Shown in pieces: positions 11,794-23,282 of a stretch of DNA of 64,000 nucleotides. The notes beneath the pieces were generated by a model. It saw only the letters and a program-made list of their open reading frames with translations. It was not told where the DNA came from and ran no database searches. The stretch is taken from assembly GCA_025618425.1 (NCBI GenBank), contig CM046836.1:10143004-10207003 (forward strand), given 5' to 3'. The position numbers and the translations under genes were made by a program. The DNA is from Heliocidaris tuberculata (Eukaryota > Echinodermata > Echinoidea > Camarodonta > Echinometridae). Each line of letters starts with the position of its first letter. Within the stretch, counting starts at the first letter, position 1.

Positions 11794-11930
11794 AATGGGG
11801 GGCAAAAGAAAATGTTGGGGGGGGGGCAAGGGCGGACAAAAAAAATTGCGTGTACATCGCAAAATCAAGCGCGAGTGGGTAGGGTCCAGGGAATCACCTT
11901 GAGGCCCCGGGTGAGTTCAGGGGCGGAGCA

Positions 11931-11947
11931 CCCCCCCCCCCCCCCCC
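11931..11947. repeat. 17-base C run after a CAGGGGCGGAGCAC motif
   Basis: The preceding CAGGGGCGGAGCAC resembles a hAT-type element end, but no matching right end or 8-bp duplication was found. Confidence 0.6.
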
Positions 11948-12277
11948 ACCCGAAGGTCTCAGGTTTTAGCATATCTCTGGATGAAAAATTAAGTCTCAGA
12001 ATATATACATCTTGGTTCATAATGCATCAATGCCTTCATCACAATCTGTGTGTACTATAGAAGAATGTCAGTCGAATTGTGAAAACTTCAATATTTTGAT
12101 TTCTGTCTTCTTTTCGTATTTTATATTCCATACATCTTGTACATAATAAACAAAACATTTTTCCAAAGACAGGAATATTTTTAACAGACAGAATGTAGTT
12201 TATTTTTATCGACTCAAAATAGTTGTGTGTCTTGTTACAAGACTATAGCCTTGTTGATTATTGATACTGCTTTTGGT

Positions 12278-12299
12278 GGGGGGGGGGGGGGGGGGGGGG
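12278..12299. repeat. 22-base G run
   Basis: The longest guanine homopolymer noticed in the window; it could form intramolecular G-quadruplex structures. Confidence 0.9.
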
Positions 12300-12424
12300 A
12301 CACTGCGTTTTCCTGGGGAAACTCAAAATTAACTGTAGTCTCATATCTGTAGTCTGTAGATACTGTTTTTTGCAGAACTTATGGAAAAATAGGTTTCCGA
12401 AACTTTTTCCATAAAACAGAATGT

Positions 12425-12870
12425 ATATTATTTATTTATTATTTATTTATTTATTGGTATATGTTGATTGACCAGCAGCAATGCTGAAGGGGTCAATTTA
12501 CAATCAGATATGCATGTACATATATACAATAGAATCGTATCAAATATATTAAAATAAATACATAATTGGAAGCAAAACAAAGATGCAAAGACCTACGCTA
12601 CACAAATAATAAGATAACAAGTGTGAAAAGTCAGAGAAAGAATAAAAAGTCAGGAATAGGAAAGAGGAGGGGAAGGGAAAGAAAGAAGGAGATGGTAAGT
12701 GAGAAAGGAGAAGATTTGGAAGGAATACATAAATATAACCAAGTCAGATAGGAAGCCATCACATGGAAAAGGATTGTTATCATTTTTCTGCAGAAAAGCG
12801 AAAATCAACAAAATAGGGGGCTTACAAGTGTTTTTCCTTTGGGCAGCAGTGTTACAGGAGGATAAAGTTT
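12425..12870 (-). mobile_element. Possible non-LTR retrotransposon 3' end
   Basis: A TTTA-type microsatellite at 12428-12454 is followed by TTGGTATATGTTGATTGACC. This pattern is seen at the 3' ends of some non-LTR elements read on the minus strand. No reverse transcriptase motif was recognised upstream, so the call is tentative. Confidence 0.35.
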
Positions 12871-13019
12871 TGTGTACCACTTGTATGATCCTTGTAGACG
12901 CTGTTGACTAGATCTACATCAAATAACTCTATGTCGTACTCACAAACATAATTCTGTCTTCCTGTTTGTGTCGTTCCAAGCGAGCTATCCATTCCGTTCA
13001 GGCCACTCTATTCAGGAGG

Positions 13020-13290
13020 TGAGTGGGGGGGGGGGGGCATTTTCCCCATGCCCCCCCCCCCACCTTGATGCCGCCACTGCTTTCCAAGTTTCCATTTTCT
13101 TTCTTTTTCCTTTTTTTCTCCATTCCTTTTTCACTTTTTTCTTTCCTTTTCTTTTCTTTCTCTTTTCTCATTTTCCACCCTTTTATTTTTTTTCACCCCG
13201 AAAATTATTGGGGGGGGGGGGGGGGGGCGAAGCTTCTGACTGGGGGGGGGGGCAAATGCCCCCCATGCCCCCCCTTGGTGCCGCCACTGT
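13020..13290. repeat. G/C- and pyrimidine-rich block with two GCCGCCACTG ends
   Basis: GCCGCCACTG, the right-end motif of hAT-type miniature elements, occurs near 13069-13078 and 13279-13288, each preceded by C runs. An 18-base G run lies at 13210-13227 and a CT-rich tract between. Left ends and target duplications could not be paired. Confidence 0.5.
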
Positions 13291-13358
13291 ACAAGACAGA
13301 TATCAGAATTCAACAATTTATTAAATCAAGCCTGCACAAAGTTACTGAATCACTTTAA

Positions 13359-13538
13359 AGCTTATTTTCTTTTAAAACATTCCTGGCATCAAACACAATA
13401 TGGTCATGCAACAAAAATGGACACAGTGTGTGCAGAAATTTGTGCTCTTTCTTCTCATACATCTGGTGTAATTTCTAGAGCTCTGAATCAAAGGTTATTG
13501 AGCCAAACCACAGAATGTGATCAGTTGTCTCAAAAGGG
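13359..13538 (+). mobile_element. TTAA element family C, right part (interrupted)
   Basis: It continues the family C sequence from AGCTTATTTTC through CTGGCATCAAACACAATATG to the end near CAAAAGGG, followed by TTAA at 13539-13542. Confidence 0.85.
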
Positions 13539-13580
13539 TTAATGCCCTTCTGGCTCTCAATCAACAAACGATATGTGAAG
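13539..13580. repeat. Right half of the interrupted hairpin repeat
   Basis: TTAATGCCCTTCTGGCTCTC followed by CAACAAACG is the inverted match of the left half at 10028-10081. Confidence 0.8.
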
Positions 13581-14689
13581 GGCGCTTCTCTCAAATGTAC
13601 AGTTTTCTCTATAATACATGTACATTTATTGTACATGTATGTATACATCCTTTTCAATGTCAACTTTCTTTGACTCAATTTATAGTCTACTTTGGGCATT
13701 TACTTGAAACGTCTGACTGCAATCCATGTACATGTACCTGTATGTCCTATGTGATGTATATATAAGCATGGACTTAAGTTATTTTTTTGGTACCTGTACT
13801 GGATTTGGTGAATACATAATACTGTCTGCGAAAAACCAGAAGTGCATAAAACATATTACATGAAATATCATACATGAAATATCATTTTTAGCATTGAGTG
13901 TGGTTCTCCAGATGGGGTTTGAATACACAGTTGAATGAAATTGTACATTTACAGCATAATTTCAATGAAGCTAATTTTTAAAACATTTCAAACCTTTCAT
14001 AAACATTAAAATCCCTATTGCATTGTTTTAATTTGATAGTGTAAGTTAGTTATATAAGAGGATATCAGTCTTTCCTTAATGAATCATGGATCACATATCT
14101 TTTCAGTCTCACCAGCGCCTTTGATTAGGCAACAAGATATTGGCACTCTACAAATTGCCAGATTGGTTTGGATTGGATATCACAAAATTCTCTTATTTCC
14201 TTAGCTGATGGTGAATCCGTAATCACATGTGAGAAACGAAATAATGAAAAAATCCCCTGTGTTCATGCCTTTTTTCACTGTGTGAGAAAAAAAAATCATG
14301 AAAACAAATTCTGTTCATGCTTTTTTTTTTCACTATGTGGCAATTCCTATGGCCTATACAGAGCATCATGAATGCAACACACCTTCACGGTAAATCCATA
14401 CTTGCATCATGCATTGAGACGCAAGAATTATGCATGGCTAAACAGCAAAGGGGGTGAAGTGTAACAGATAGGACTGAGATAGAGGACAACCAGGATAAGA
14501 ACCCTTGAGATGTAGAATGGATGAGGGAAGGGTGGGGTAGGTGCATGGTGAGATGGAAGAGAGGAGGACTGATAATAGGGAAACTAGGGGTACTGCCCTA
14601 TTTTCCAACACCTCTATGTTCTAGCACCTCTTTGCAATGTACCTGCATATTGTCTGATGAATGCCAGAAGGGTGTTTACTTCTTGTTAA

Positions 14690-15073
14690 AGATAAAGTAG
14701 AGTTCTGGTCATGTAGTCATATTGTGAAAGAAACTGCCTCAAAGAAATTGGGAAAGGTTGACCATGTCTACATAAGAATTGTTTTATACTGTGTTGTCTT
14801 GCAATCATCAAAATAGATAAGAAATTGACCCAATCTCACTGAAAAGCACATGTACTACACACAGAAATGGGTATATGGGACTACACACACAAGTGGCATG
14901 AATGTTTGGCTCGAATATTTCAGCTATTTCTAGTCATATTTCAAATACAATAGCATTTTAAGTGCAATTATTTTCAGGGGATGTTTCTACTATGATGTTC
15001 TTCCAAACTGACATTAAAGGAATGAGAACACTCACAAATTATTTTCCACCTTTTCCAGAACTCAAGATTCCCT
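14690..15073 (+). mobile_element. TTAA element family D, copy 1
   Basis: TTAA flanks it at 14686-14689 and 15074-15077. The left end is AGATAAAGTAGAGTTCTGG and the right end contains CTCAAGATTCCCT; the ends pair imperfectly. It matches the copies at 23880-24251 and, inverted, 54021-54387. It is non-coding, about 384 bp. Confidence 0.8.
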
Positions 15074-15338
15074 TTAAAGTATGAGTGGGCTCCCTTTTTG
15101 CTCTTAGCAAATGATAGACTGGTGTATGAGGAATTGTGTCGGAACGCACATGTTGAAATAGAGAACAGAGGGGTGTCTGAACATAATTGTGTTGGAACGT
15201 GAGAGAGTCGGAAAGTAGGAACTTAGGGTGTGAAACACAGAGAGAAAGCATGGGAATTATACGTATATGAAGATAAACAGAGAGGATATTTGGTATCCAT
15301 TCGATGCTTATTTTTCTCAAGATATGAACCCATCTCCA

Positions 15339-15476
15339 GGGGAGCATTTCATCAAGTATTTTGACAGTGATTTTTACCGACACCTGTTATAAGCTACTGA
15401 AATCCTTGCATCCGATTGGCTGAGAGCAAATTTTTCGGTAAAAATCACTGACAAAACACTTGATGAAATGCTCCCC
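15339..15476. mobile_element. 138-bp palindromic miniature element
   Basis: GGGGAGCATTTCATCAAG at the left is the exact inverse of CTTGATGAAATGCTCCCC at the right, and the pairing extends through AGTGATTTTTACCGA/TCGGTAAAAATCACT. The loop at 15388-15433 contains ATTGGCTGAGAG and is nearly identical to the loop of the element at 30537-30684, whose arms differ. Confidence 0.9.
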
Positions 15477-15902
15477 AGGGCTCAACCCCAACAACGGTGC
15501 ACTTGAGCCCCCAATTCTAACATGATATAATGGAATGAAGTGATACTCTGAAAACTAAATAAAGAATAATGTGGGAAATAGTACAATGAAAAAAAATTAA
15601 ATTTTTTAAAAAGATAAAGTTGGAACTTTTAAATAACCAAAGAGGACATATTATCAGTTTGACTTTTATTTTCATATTTCCAAATATATAGAAGGTCACA
15701 TAAAAGTGCATAATTATTTTCATGTGCCCAGGAGAAGGGGAAAAATGAATGCCTGGACTACAGATATCCATTCCAAAGTTTTGCCATTACTACTTCTCTG
15801 CAACCTAATTCAGTCCAACTGTTGTCCAAATTGTTAACAGTGGTAGCCTAATTATCATAAGCATAAAAATATGACATAACTTTAAAGTTTAGATATTTTC
15901 TT

Positions 15903-15941
15903 GTATCTTCTTGTGCCCTTCTTCAGGGCACAAGAAGATAC
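15903..15941. repeat. Perfect 17-bp-stem hairpin
   Basis: GTATCTTCTTGTGCCCT, a five-base TCTTC loop, then AGGGCACAAGAAGATAC. No surrounding repeat family was recognised. Confidence 0.9.
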
Positions 15942-16341
15942 GTTATCGATTGATGAACTGACATTTAGGAAACAAAGAAAAAGAGGAAAGTTGGAAAGAG
16001 TAGGATAGACAACAAAACAAATTATGTAGATGGAGAAATTTACAGCCTGAGTTCAAGGGAAGAAAAATCAGCTCGATCTTTTTCCCCGGTATGTTTTTGA
16101 GGGCAGATCATGTTTTCATGTGATTTGGGGGATGTTTGTGATAAATGAGAAATTTGCAACTCAAGACACCTACAGAGTGCAAACAAAGATGGGATTTTCC
16201 CCAACATATTCCCGCCTCCCCTGCTGCCTTGATTATTCATTGATTCTGAAGAAAAAGAATTAAAAGGTCTATGCAGTGATAATTTACTCTATCTACCCTA
16301 CATGTATAATGTGTTATGCAGAAGTCTTTGAGACGAAAATG

Positions 16342-17150
16342 GTGTTACTACAGAATACCCCCCCCCCCCCCACATAATACTAGTATATTGTATAAGTGTT
16401 ATGGTTAGTTTTAGGGTCAGAGATAGGCCCTGGGGTCAGGGTTTGGGTTAGGGTTAGAGTTAGGGTCAAGGTCAGGGTCAGGGTTAGATTTGAGGTCAGG
16501 TTTACAGTCAGGGTTGAGCCCGAGGTCAGGGTAAGGGTTACTTGTATTTTGGGATATTCTGCAATAGACCGGTTCTGTAATGTATACAAATTTATGCACA
16601 TTTCTTCTCTGAGCACTTAGTGACGAGCTATTCCATCAAACTGCTTTTTATAAATGAACCTCAAGGCTTGGAATCCAGTATTCATACATTACTTGTTGCT
16701 ATGTCCGGCAAGCTTTCAGGTTGTCAAGAACAACCTTTGTTTGAAAGGTATGTATAAAATTTGCATACATTACCGAAGCGGTCTATTATTAAACAGGGTT
16801 AGGGTTAGGGTTAGGATTAGGGTTACTTCTATAGTGGGGTATTCTGCAGTTCCACATGGTAAGGGTTAGGATTACTTGTGTGGTAGGTGTGGTAGGATAT
16901 TCTGCAGGGTTTTATAAGGCTGGCCACATATGAAGCGGAAAACCACCGCAAAATGAACTGAAGTGGTTTTTGGTGTATTAATTGAATGGCTATACGGAAT
17001 GTATGATGCAATAAAGGTCTTACCTACCCACTTACTTGTGTGTTATAAGATACAGAAATTAATTTAATGCTTAACGTTTAAAAAACCCACAGAGGGTTAG
17101 GTTAGGGTTAGGGTTAGGGTTACCTGTGTGGTAGGGTATTTTGCAGTAGT
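16342..17150. repeat. Interstitial TTAGGG arrays in a CTGCAGAATACC-ended element
   Basis: Degenerate GGTTAGGGTTAG/GGTCAGGG runs occur at about 16394-16535, 16797-16826, 16861-16873 and 17095-17122. Each is followed by a GGTTAC segment and GGATATTCTGCA or GGTATTYTGCAG. The opposite orientation, CTACAGAATACCCC, stands at 16349-16362. The recurring junction means these runs belong to a repeat unit rather than being random telomere capture. Confidence 0.75.
16564..16788. mobile_element. Miniature element nested between telomere-like arrays
   Basis: The left end ATAGACCGGTTCTGTAATGT and the complement of the right end ATAGACCGCTTCGGTAATGT match, and pairing continues into ACAAATTT-type sequence. 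About 225 bp, non-coding. Confidence 0.75.
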
Positions 17151-17512
17151 TCCACAGATATCACATTCATGATGTTCCCATTGGTAGAACATCATCAAGG
17201 TCAGCTATAATTGCAAAAGTACATTGACCTGAACACCCTTCAGTTGTAATAGGTCGGCATGAATGTGCCTTTCAGTTGTGCTTAGGAAGAACAATGAATT
17301 TCAAAGGTAAGTGATTAGATTCAAGGATTTTAATTAGTCGGCGTAGTGAAGTACCAGACATAATCATGTGCAGGAGGTGTGTCTTTCCATCAGCTAATCA
17401 AAATGATGAGACTTCTGTCTGACATGTTATCATTCGTTGCTAATTTGATAGTGCTTGATCATGATTCCTCTTCGCATAATGATAGTCTAAAATATGCAAA
17501 TGCAAGACAGTT

Positions 17513-18137
17513 ATGTCCGATATTATTTTATAAAGTATTTTGATAAAGCATGTCATTTGAGACACCATCTTTGTTGTACATGCATAATCTTGAGTAAATA
17601 ATTAGCAGTTTATAAAAAAAAAAAAAAAAAAAAAACGTCAGATATTCTGTAAAAATGATTTTATTATACTTGTAGAAAGGAATAAGTTGGAAAAAGGGTA
17701 AATAACCAGCGTTTTCATACACTGGTCACTTAAATAATTTGTTATTATTTAGAATTTTTTAAAATTATCAATAACATTTTCTGTTTTTCTTAAAATACTT
17801 AAATGAAACTGCCTGATTGTTCATTATGGTCTATGTCCGATATTATTTTATAAAGTATTTTAATGAAGCATGTCATTTGAGACACCATCTTTGATGTACA
17901 TGCATAAGAGTAAATAATTAGTTTATAAAAAAACATATCAGATATTCTTTAAAAATGATTTTATTATACTTGTATAAAGGAATAAGTTGGAAAAGGGTAA
18001 ATAACCAGCACTTTCATACACTGGTCACTTTAACAATTGATTAATATTTAGATTTTTTTTCCTTCAAATTATCAATAATATTTTCCCTTTTTCTTAAAAT
18101 ACTTAAATGAAACTGCCTGATTGTTCAATATGGTCTA
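17513..18137 (+). repeat. Tandem duplication, two units of ~320 and ~305 bp
   Basis: Both units begin TGTCCGATATTATTTTATAA (17514 and 17834) and end with CTGCCTGATTGTTCA-TATGGTCTA. The first has a longer A run. The copies are clearly similar but have diverged by scattered changes and small indels. Confidence 0.9.
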
Positions 18138-19076
18138 AACTAAATATGGTCTAAACTAAACAAAAATATGGTCTAAAACAAAAGTTTTCAAAAACATGGT
18201 GATGATTGAACCATAGAACTAACTTATTTTGTATCACTGACAGGGTTAAGTGTGAAACAGATCAACCCTCTTCTATTCTGTACACTGTCAGTCTCTTTAA
18301 TCGTATGAAGACATCTTGCATCTTCACTGAAGTCCCTAAGAGTCCCTACAGCCCCCATGACAGTCACACAGCTCATCAAATTTGCATGAGGTGTCCCAGA
18401 TGCACGTGGGTGAAGAGCGAGGCAGCCTGGGAAGGCCAGCAACGATGGCTGACTGATAAGCGTTTCAATGTAGAAAGAAACAGTATGGCGCTAAAGGATG
18501 GTGATCTAAGATGCCGACTGAAAGGAACAGAATAATACATATTGTACCTTCTAAAGTGTACCAATCACCTGAAAAAATAATTTGTGTACAGCTAGAAAGT
18601 ATAAAATCAACTTAAAAGAAATTTATCTGGCATTCTATAGGGCAACAGTTACGGAGTATGTAGAATATAAAGGGTAACTCGAAAATGCTCGCGCGAAACT
18701 GAACTCTGAGTTTGGTTCCGCGCCAAAAAAATGCGTACGGGTGCGTCAAATAGTCTACTCACGAGTTGCTTTTATGCTTATAAAGAGTGTAATTGAAATT
18801 GCAATATCTCTTTATAGAATTAATATTTGAAGCCCATATTTTGAATATAGCATAACAACATGGATCATCTAACATACAGAGCAAAATATTTTGGGGTGAT
18901 TGGATAAGATTCATGCCAGCTTGTTGCTTGTGAAGTGAGCGTGATGCCCTGAACGTTCATAGATCTTTTTCCTTTTTATTTTAAATGTAATTGTCACATA
19001 GTACATGTAGGTGTATATCCAAAATTTAGAAATTAACAACAATTTTTTGTGAGTTTTAACCCTTTAACTTTTGCAA

Positions 19077-19205
19077 AATTTAGCTTAAGTGGTAGAGCAG
19101 TGGTCTCGTAACTGGGAGAAGGTGGGGTCGAAACCGTTTGGTAAGGCATTAATCTTTTTCTTTCAAGGTGACCATAATCAATAAGAAGGCTTATTTTTCC
19201 CTTGT
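19077..19205 (+). mobile_element. tRNA-derived SINE fragment
   Basis: A-box-like TAGCTTAAGTGGTAGAGC (19081-19098) and B-box-like GGGTCGAAACC (19125-19135) are followed by the shared body TTTGGTAAGGCATTAATC. It is the same family as the SINEs at 3870 and 47905. The 3' tail is not clear. Confidence 0.7.
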
Positions 19206-19999
19206 ACCATTACAAACTGTTCAGTTACACTACAATGCATACATGTATAAATACAGAATATTATTTTAGGTACCAGTATGCAAAGATGATGTTACAGATT
19301 TTACCAATATCATGAAGCGGTATATGTTTACGTGCCTCTTTTTAATCCTATTGCACTCCATGTTGATCAATAAGGAAATACAAGACACTGTTTCAGGAGG
19401 CAAAAAAAAAAAAACCCTCTTCCCCCCCCCCCCCCTCTCTCTCTCTCTCTCTGGGTTTATTCAGTATTATTATTTGAAGAAAAATATAAGATATATTTTC
19501 AAAATTGTAAAAATATATACATACATGGGGTTATTGCCAAAAATGATATTCCTATATCTATTCTTAAAACGTAGGGTTCCATTTCAAATGAAGTCTCCTC
19601 ACCATGCCTGTCTGTTAGAGCTTAGCAGTGATTACTGCTAACAAATAAGATTAGAAAAGTTGAAATGCCTGAAGTCATGGAGCTTATTATTATTTCTTAT
19701 GTTCTTACACCAGGCTTTGAGCTATCTGCATCCCAATTGAATTGTCCTACTTCTCAGGATATCTAAGCCAATTCATATTTCAATCCAGTTATGTTTTTTT
19801 CACTATCCCTGGCTCCCTGCCCATCTTCCTATACAGGCAGGACATTTGAAGTCAATTTCTCAGATTATAGGATGCCTTTTACATTTTTAGACTTATCTGG
19901 GTGCATATTTAAGTTGTCCATCCTTGCTATAATTCCCCCCCCCCCATTCCAATTAATTTTTCCTGACTGCCCCTCTTATCTTATCTCTCATTGATTTTT

Positions 20000-20890
20000 A
20001 TGCCTCCGCCCACCGAAGGTGGTGCTGAAGGCATTATATTTTCGGGCTGTCCGTCCGTCTGTCCGTCATTCCCGCTTTCTCATTCTAGCGATAACTCAAG
20101 AACCATTTGAGGTATGAATTTCAAACTTAGTGCTAGTATGTATCACCACAGGAAGACGATCTGATTAGATTTTGGGGTATGTAGGTCAAAGGTCAAGGTC
20201 ACAGAGGCCAAGTTCTGAAATTTGTGTTAGCCTCATTCTCGCGATAACTCAAGAACCATTTGAGGTATGAACTTTAAACTTGGTGCTAGTATGTATCATC
20301 ATAGGAAGAGGATCTGATTAGATTTTGGAGTATGTAGGTCAAAGGTCACAGGTCAGTTTCTGAAATTGCAGGTATTAGCCTTGTTAACGCTATATTTCAA
20401 GAACCACTGGAGGTATGAACTTCAAACGTGGTACTAGTATTATCACCATAGAAAGACGATCTGATTAGATGTTGGGATACGTAGGTCAAAGGTCAAAGGT
20501 CACAGAGGTCAATTCTGAAATTGCAGGTGTTAGCCTTAACATATCTCAAGAACCATTTGATCCATTAACTTCAAACTTGGAACTAGTATGCATCACCATA
20601 ATGAGACGAACTGATTAGATTTTTGTTCACGTAGGTCGAAGGTGACAGGTCATAGAGGTTATTATACAGGTGTATGTTAAATTAATTTTTTTTGACCTTT
20701 GTTATCACCATATTTTGTATTCATGACTAGGAGGAGATAAAGTGATCAGACTTTGAGGTTATAAGGTGTATGGTTAAATGTCAAAGAGGTCAATTAACAT
20801 GTAATTAGAGGCTTTTTATTCTGGTTATCACAATATTTCACGAACAGTTTGAGCCATCAACTGAATTTAGGCGGAGGCATGTAGGAGACA
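20000..20890 (+). mobile_element. GCCTCCGCC-ended element with ~150-bp tandem repeats
   Basis: The left end TTATGCCTCCGCCC pairs with the right end GGCGGAGGCATGTA. After a GTCCGTCCGTCTGTCCGTC run come four or more units with AAGAACCATTTGAGGTATGA (20098, 20250, 20399, 20548; period 149-152), each with TCTGATTAGATTTTGG and GTAGGTCAAAGGTCA. It is non-coding. Confidence 0.85.
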
Positions 20891-21386
20891 CAATCGCATT
20901 CATCTTGTTCATCTCTCTTTTTTTTCTCTCTCACTCTATATATATTTATCTATCTTTCTCTCTTCATGATGGTTATAGAAGTACTTGCATGATAGGGAAG
21001 GAAGGGAAAGAGTAGATACTGTAAAGGAGGGAGAGGAGAGGGAATAAGGAGGGGGCAAGATGGATGGGAAGATAAAGAGCAAGTGAAGGTGGGAGGGGTA
21101 AAGAAAAGAAGAAATAAAGATGAGGAGGAGAAAGAGAAGTAGAACATCAAAAGAAGATCAGAAGATGGAGGAGGAGAAAGAGAAAGAAAAAAAAAGAAGA
21201 GGAAAAATGCGGGAGGAGAAGAATGATTATGAGAAGAATGATTATGAGATGATAGTGGAGGGGAAGGAAGATGACGATAAAACCAAGGAGGGAGGAAATC
21301 AGGTGATAAGCAAAGAGGAAGGGAAATGACCCGTCTGAGTAATTGTATTTTTCTCTCGGGTGAACAGTCTGTTACCTTTCCATCAC

Positions 21387-21840
21387 ATTGCCTGGAGGTC
21401 TGATTGAATTGATGCCTACCATCCATGAGAAAGAAAACATGCGGTTTCTAGGAAGATGCAGTCAATGCTTCTCAAGAAACCTCTTTCACACTCACTAACA
21501 AAATCCCAAAAGCAATGTGAATGATGTGAGTATCATATTGCCAGAAGAACTGGCTGAATGCCTGTCATCCATGAGAAAGAAAACATGCAGTTTCTAGGAA
21601 GATGCAGTCATTGCTTTTTAAGAAAATTCTTTCATATTCACTGGTGAACAGGTTTGAGTCTGGACCAAAATGCTAGTATAAAAATATGAGCTCCCATTGC
21701 CTGAAGGAATGGTTGAATAGAGGCCTGTCATTATTGAGAAGGATAACATGCAGTTTCGAGGAAGATGCTGCCACTGCTACTCAAGAAAACCTCTTTCATA
21801 TTCACTTGCGAAGAGGGTCGAATCAGGACCCAAAAGTTAA
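21387..21840 (+). repeat. Three tandem ~150-bp units
   Basis: Units start near 21387, 21537 and 21696. They share CCATGAGAAAGAAAACATGC (diverged in the third), AGGAAGATGC and CAAGAAAACCTCTTTCA. The last unit runs up to the miniature element at 21843. Confidence 0.85.
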
Positions 21841-21842
21841 TA

Positions 21843-21989
21843 CAGTCAAACCTGCATTAGTGACCCTCTATAGAAAGACCACCTGTCTATAAGACAGTGC
21901 TTCTCATAGGAGGATGAGTTAAGAGAACCTGTATCTAAAGACCACCTTTGTTGTCTCCCTCGGGCAGTCTTTCTAGACAGGTTTGACTG
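21843..21989. mobile_element. 147-bp mariner/pogo-type miniature element (CAGTCAAACCTG ends)
   Basis: TA dinucleotides flank CAGTCAAACCTG at the left and CAGGTTTGACTG at the right. AAGACCACC is repeated inside. A TA target and CAGT ends fit the Tc1/mariner superfamily. A more decayed relative lies at about 39125-39260. Confidence 0.9.
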
Positions 21990-23282
21990 TATAAATGAAT
22001 TTAGCATCACTCCTCCCCACACTCGGTCCAAACTTTTCGGCCTGCTTTGAGACGAGGATTGAGTGCAGACTAATTCCGCTCCAAAAGGTGATTATCTGTA
22101 ACATCAATGGATGCATTAAGTTTCATAATGTATGCAAAATGAGACATCATTAAATGATATAAAGTACTAATCTGTTTTGATTTTGGTGGAAAGTGATTAC
22201 TTCGGAGGCTAAGATTTAAGTTTTGATGCCTTGAAATAACCATTCAGAAATGGGGGATTTATATGGCAGAGGGGGTGGGGGAGGAATGGATATTGATTCA
22301 TCCCTTCCTGTGTGCAAGTTCTTTGAACACCCTTCCCGAATGCAATTTTATCTGATTTCTTCTGAACCCACTTGCTTTCTGCTGGGTTCAACTGCTACTT
22401 TATGAATGAGATTAATAAGCCTCTGAGGGTCTATCACTTCCTAGAAATGGACTGGAGATACCCACTTGTTTGTTACCTCTTTGCAAAATTTGTTTGTGCG
22501 CTGATTTCATATAGGGACGGGTGTTTGTAACGAGGGCTGTATAGATTCTCCGAAAAACCTAGCTTGTCAATTTGAAGTAGATTGCATTTGGCATTGATGT
22601 TGGCATTGTATTCTCAGATGTACATAACTTTGTCCTGATTATTGCCTGATGCGTTTTCAAACATTTTATTCTTCAAACAGCTGCAATATTATCGAGATTC
22701 TGTGCCATGGGCAGTACACTGCCCAAGAATTGAAATGTATTCTTCACATGTTATGTGAGGACAAGGAGTAGTTTTGTTCATCATGAAACAAAAGGACATG
22801 TTTTGTTTGAGTCTGTCTCCATGGAAGATATTTCATTCCCACATTGACAATGACACAAATTTTATCTGTGATAGTTGTTCATAATATCTAATGGCACAGG
22901 ATTGTGTTAAAAACCATTGTTTTGTCCTTTGTTTCAGAGAAAGGACAATTTTCTTAGATGTCTTCAATACGAGTTTAAGTGTCAAGTACGCTCTACTTGT
23001 TTTGATAATTTGTTTTCCTTTTGTTTGTTTTTTAGTGTGGTGTCTGGAAGATTGCATTCATTTTGCCTGTACATGTACATACATTTCTATGAACTCACTG
23101 CATTTATGTGCATTATGCATGTTTTTTGAAAATAATGTACATGTAGCTTTCATAATTTTTATACACGTTTTTTCCTGTAGTTCTTGAGAAAGATAAATCT
23201 TTAAAAATATGATCAGATATCCCGAAGTATTAGTTGATCCTCAAGGTACACACTGGTAATGATTTTACTGCTGACATGTTAA

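Larger units (their letters stand above)
10310..13354. mobile_element. 3,045-bp TTAA-flanked composite element
   Basis: It is flanked by TTAA at 10306-10309 and 13355-13358. The left end AGTGATTTGGTAACTTTG matches the reverse complement of the right end, AGTGATTCAGTAACTTTG, followed in both by AGGCTTGAT after a short spacer. It sits inside a family C element. Its interior has accumulated a mariner-type element (10583-11793), G/C homopolymers, a possible retrotransposon 3' end (12425-12870) and pyrimidine tracts. No transposase belonging to the outer ends is seen. Confidence 0.8.

Noticed and set aside
16396..16620. True chromosome end or telomere
   Set aside because: The arrays are short, degenerate, interrupted and embedded in ordinary intron sequence with recurrent junctions.
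19077..19140. Functional tRNA gene
   Set aside because: The A and B boxes are recognisable but the stems do not pair into a full cloverleaf, and a SINE body follows.
20950..21426. 158-codon Ser/Pro/Phe-rich open frame on the minus strand
   Set aside because: Covers a purine-rich low-complexity tract and runs into a tandem repeat.
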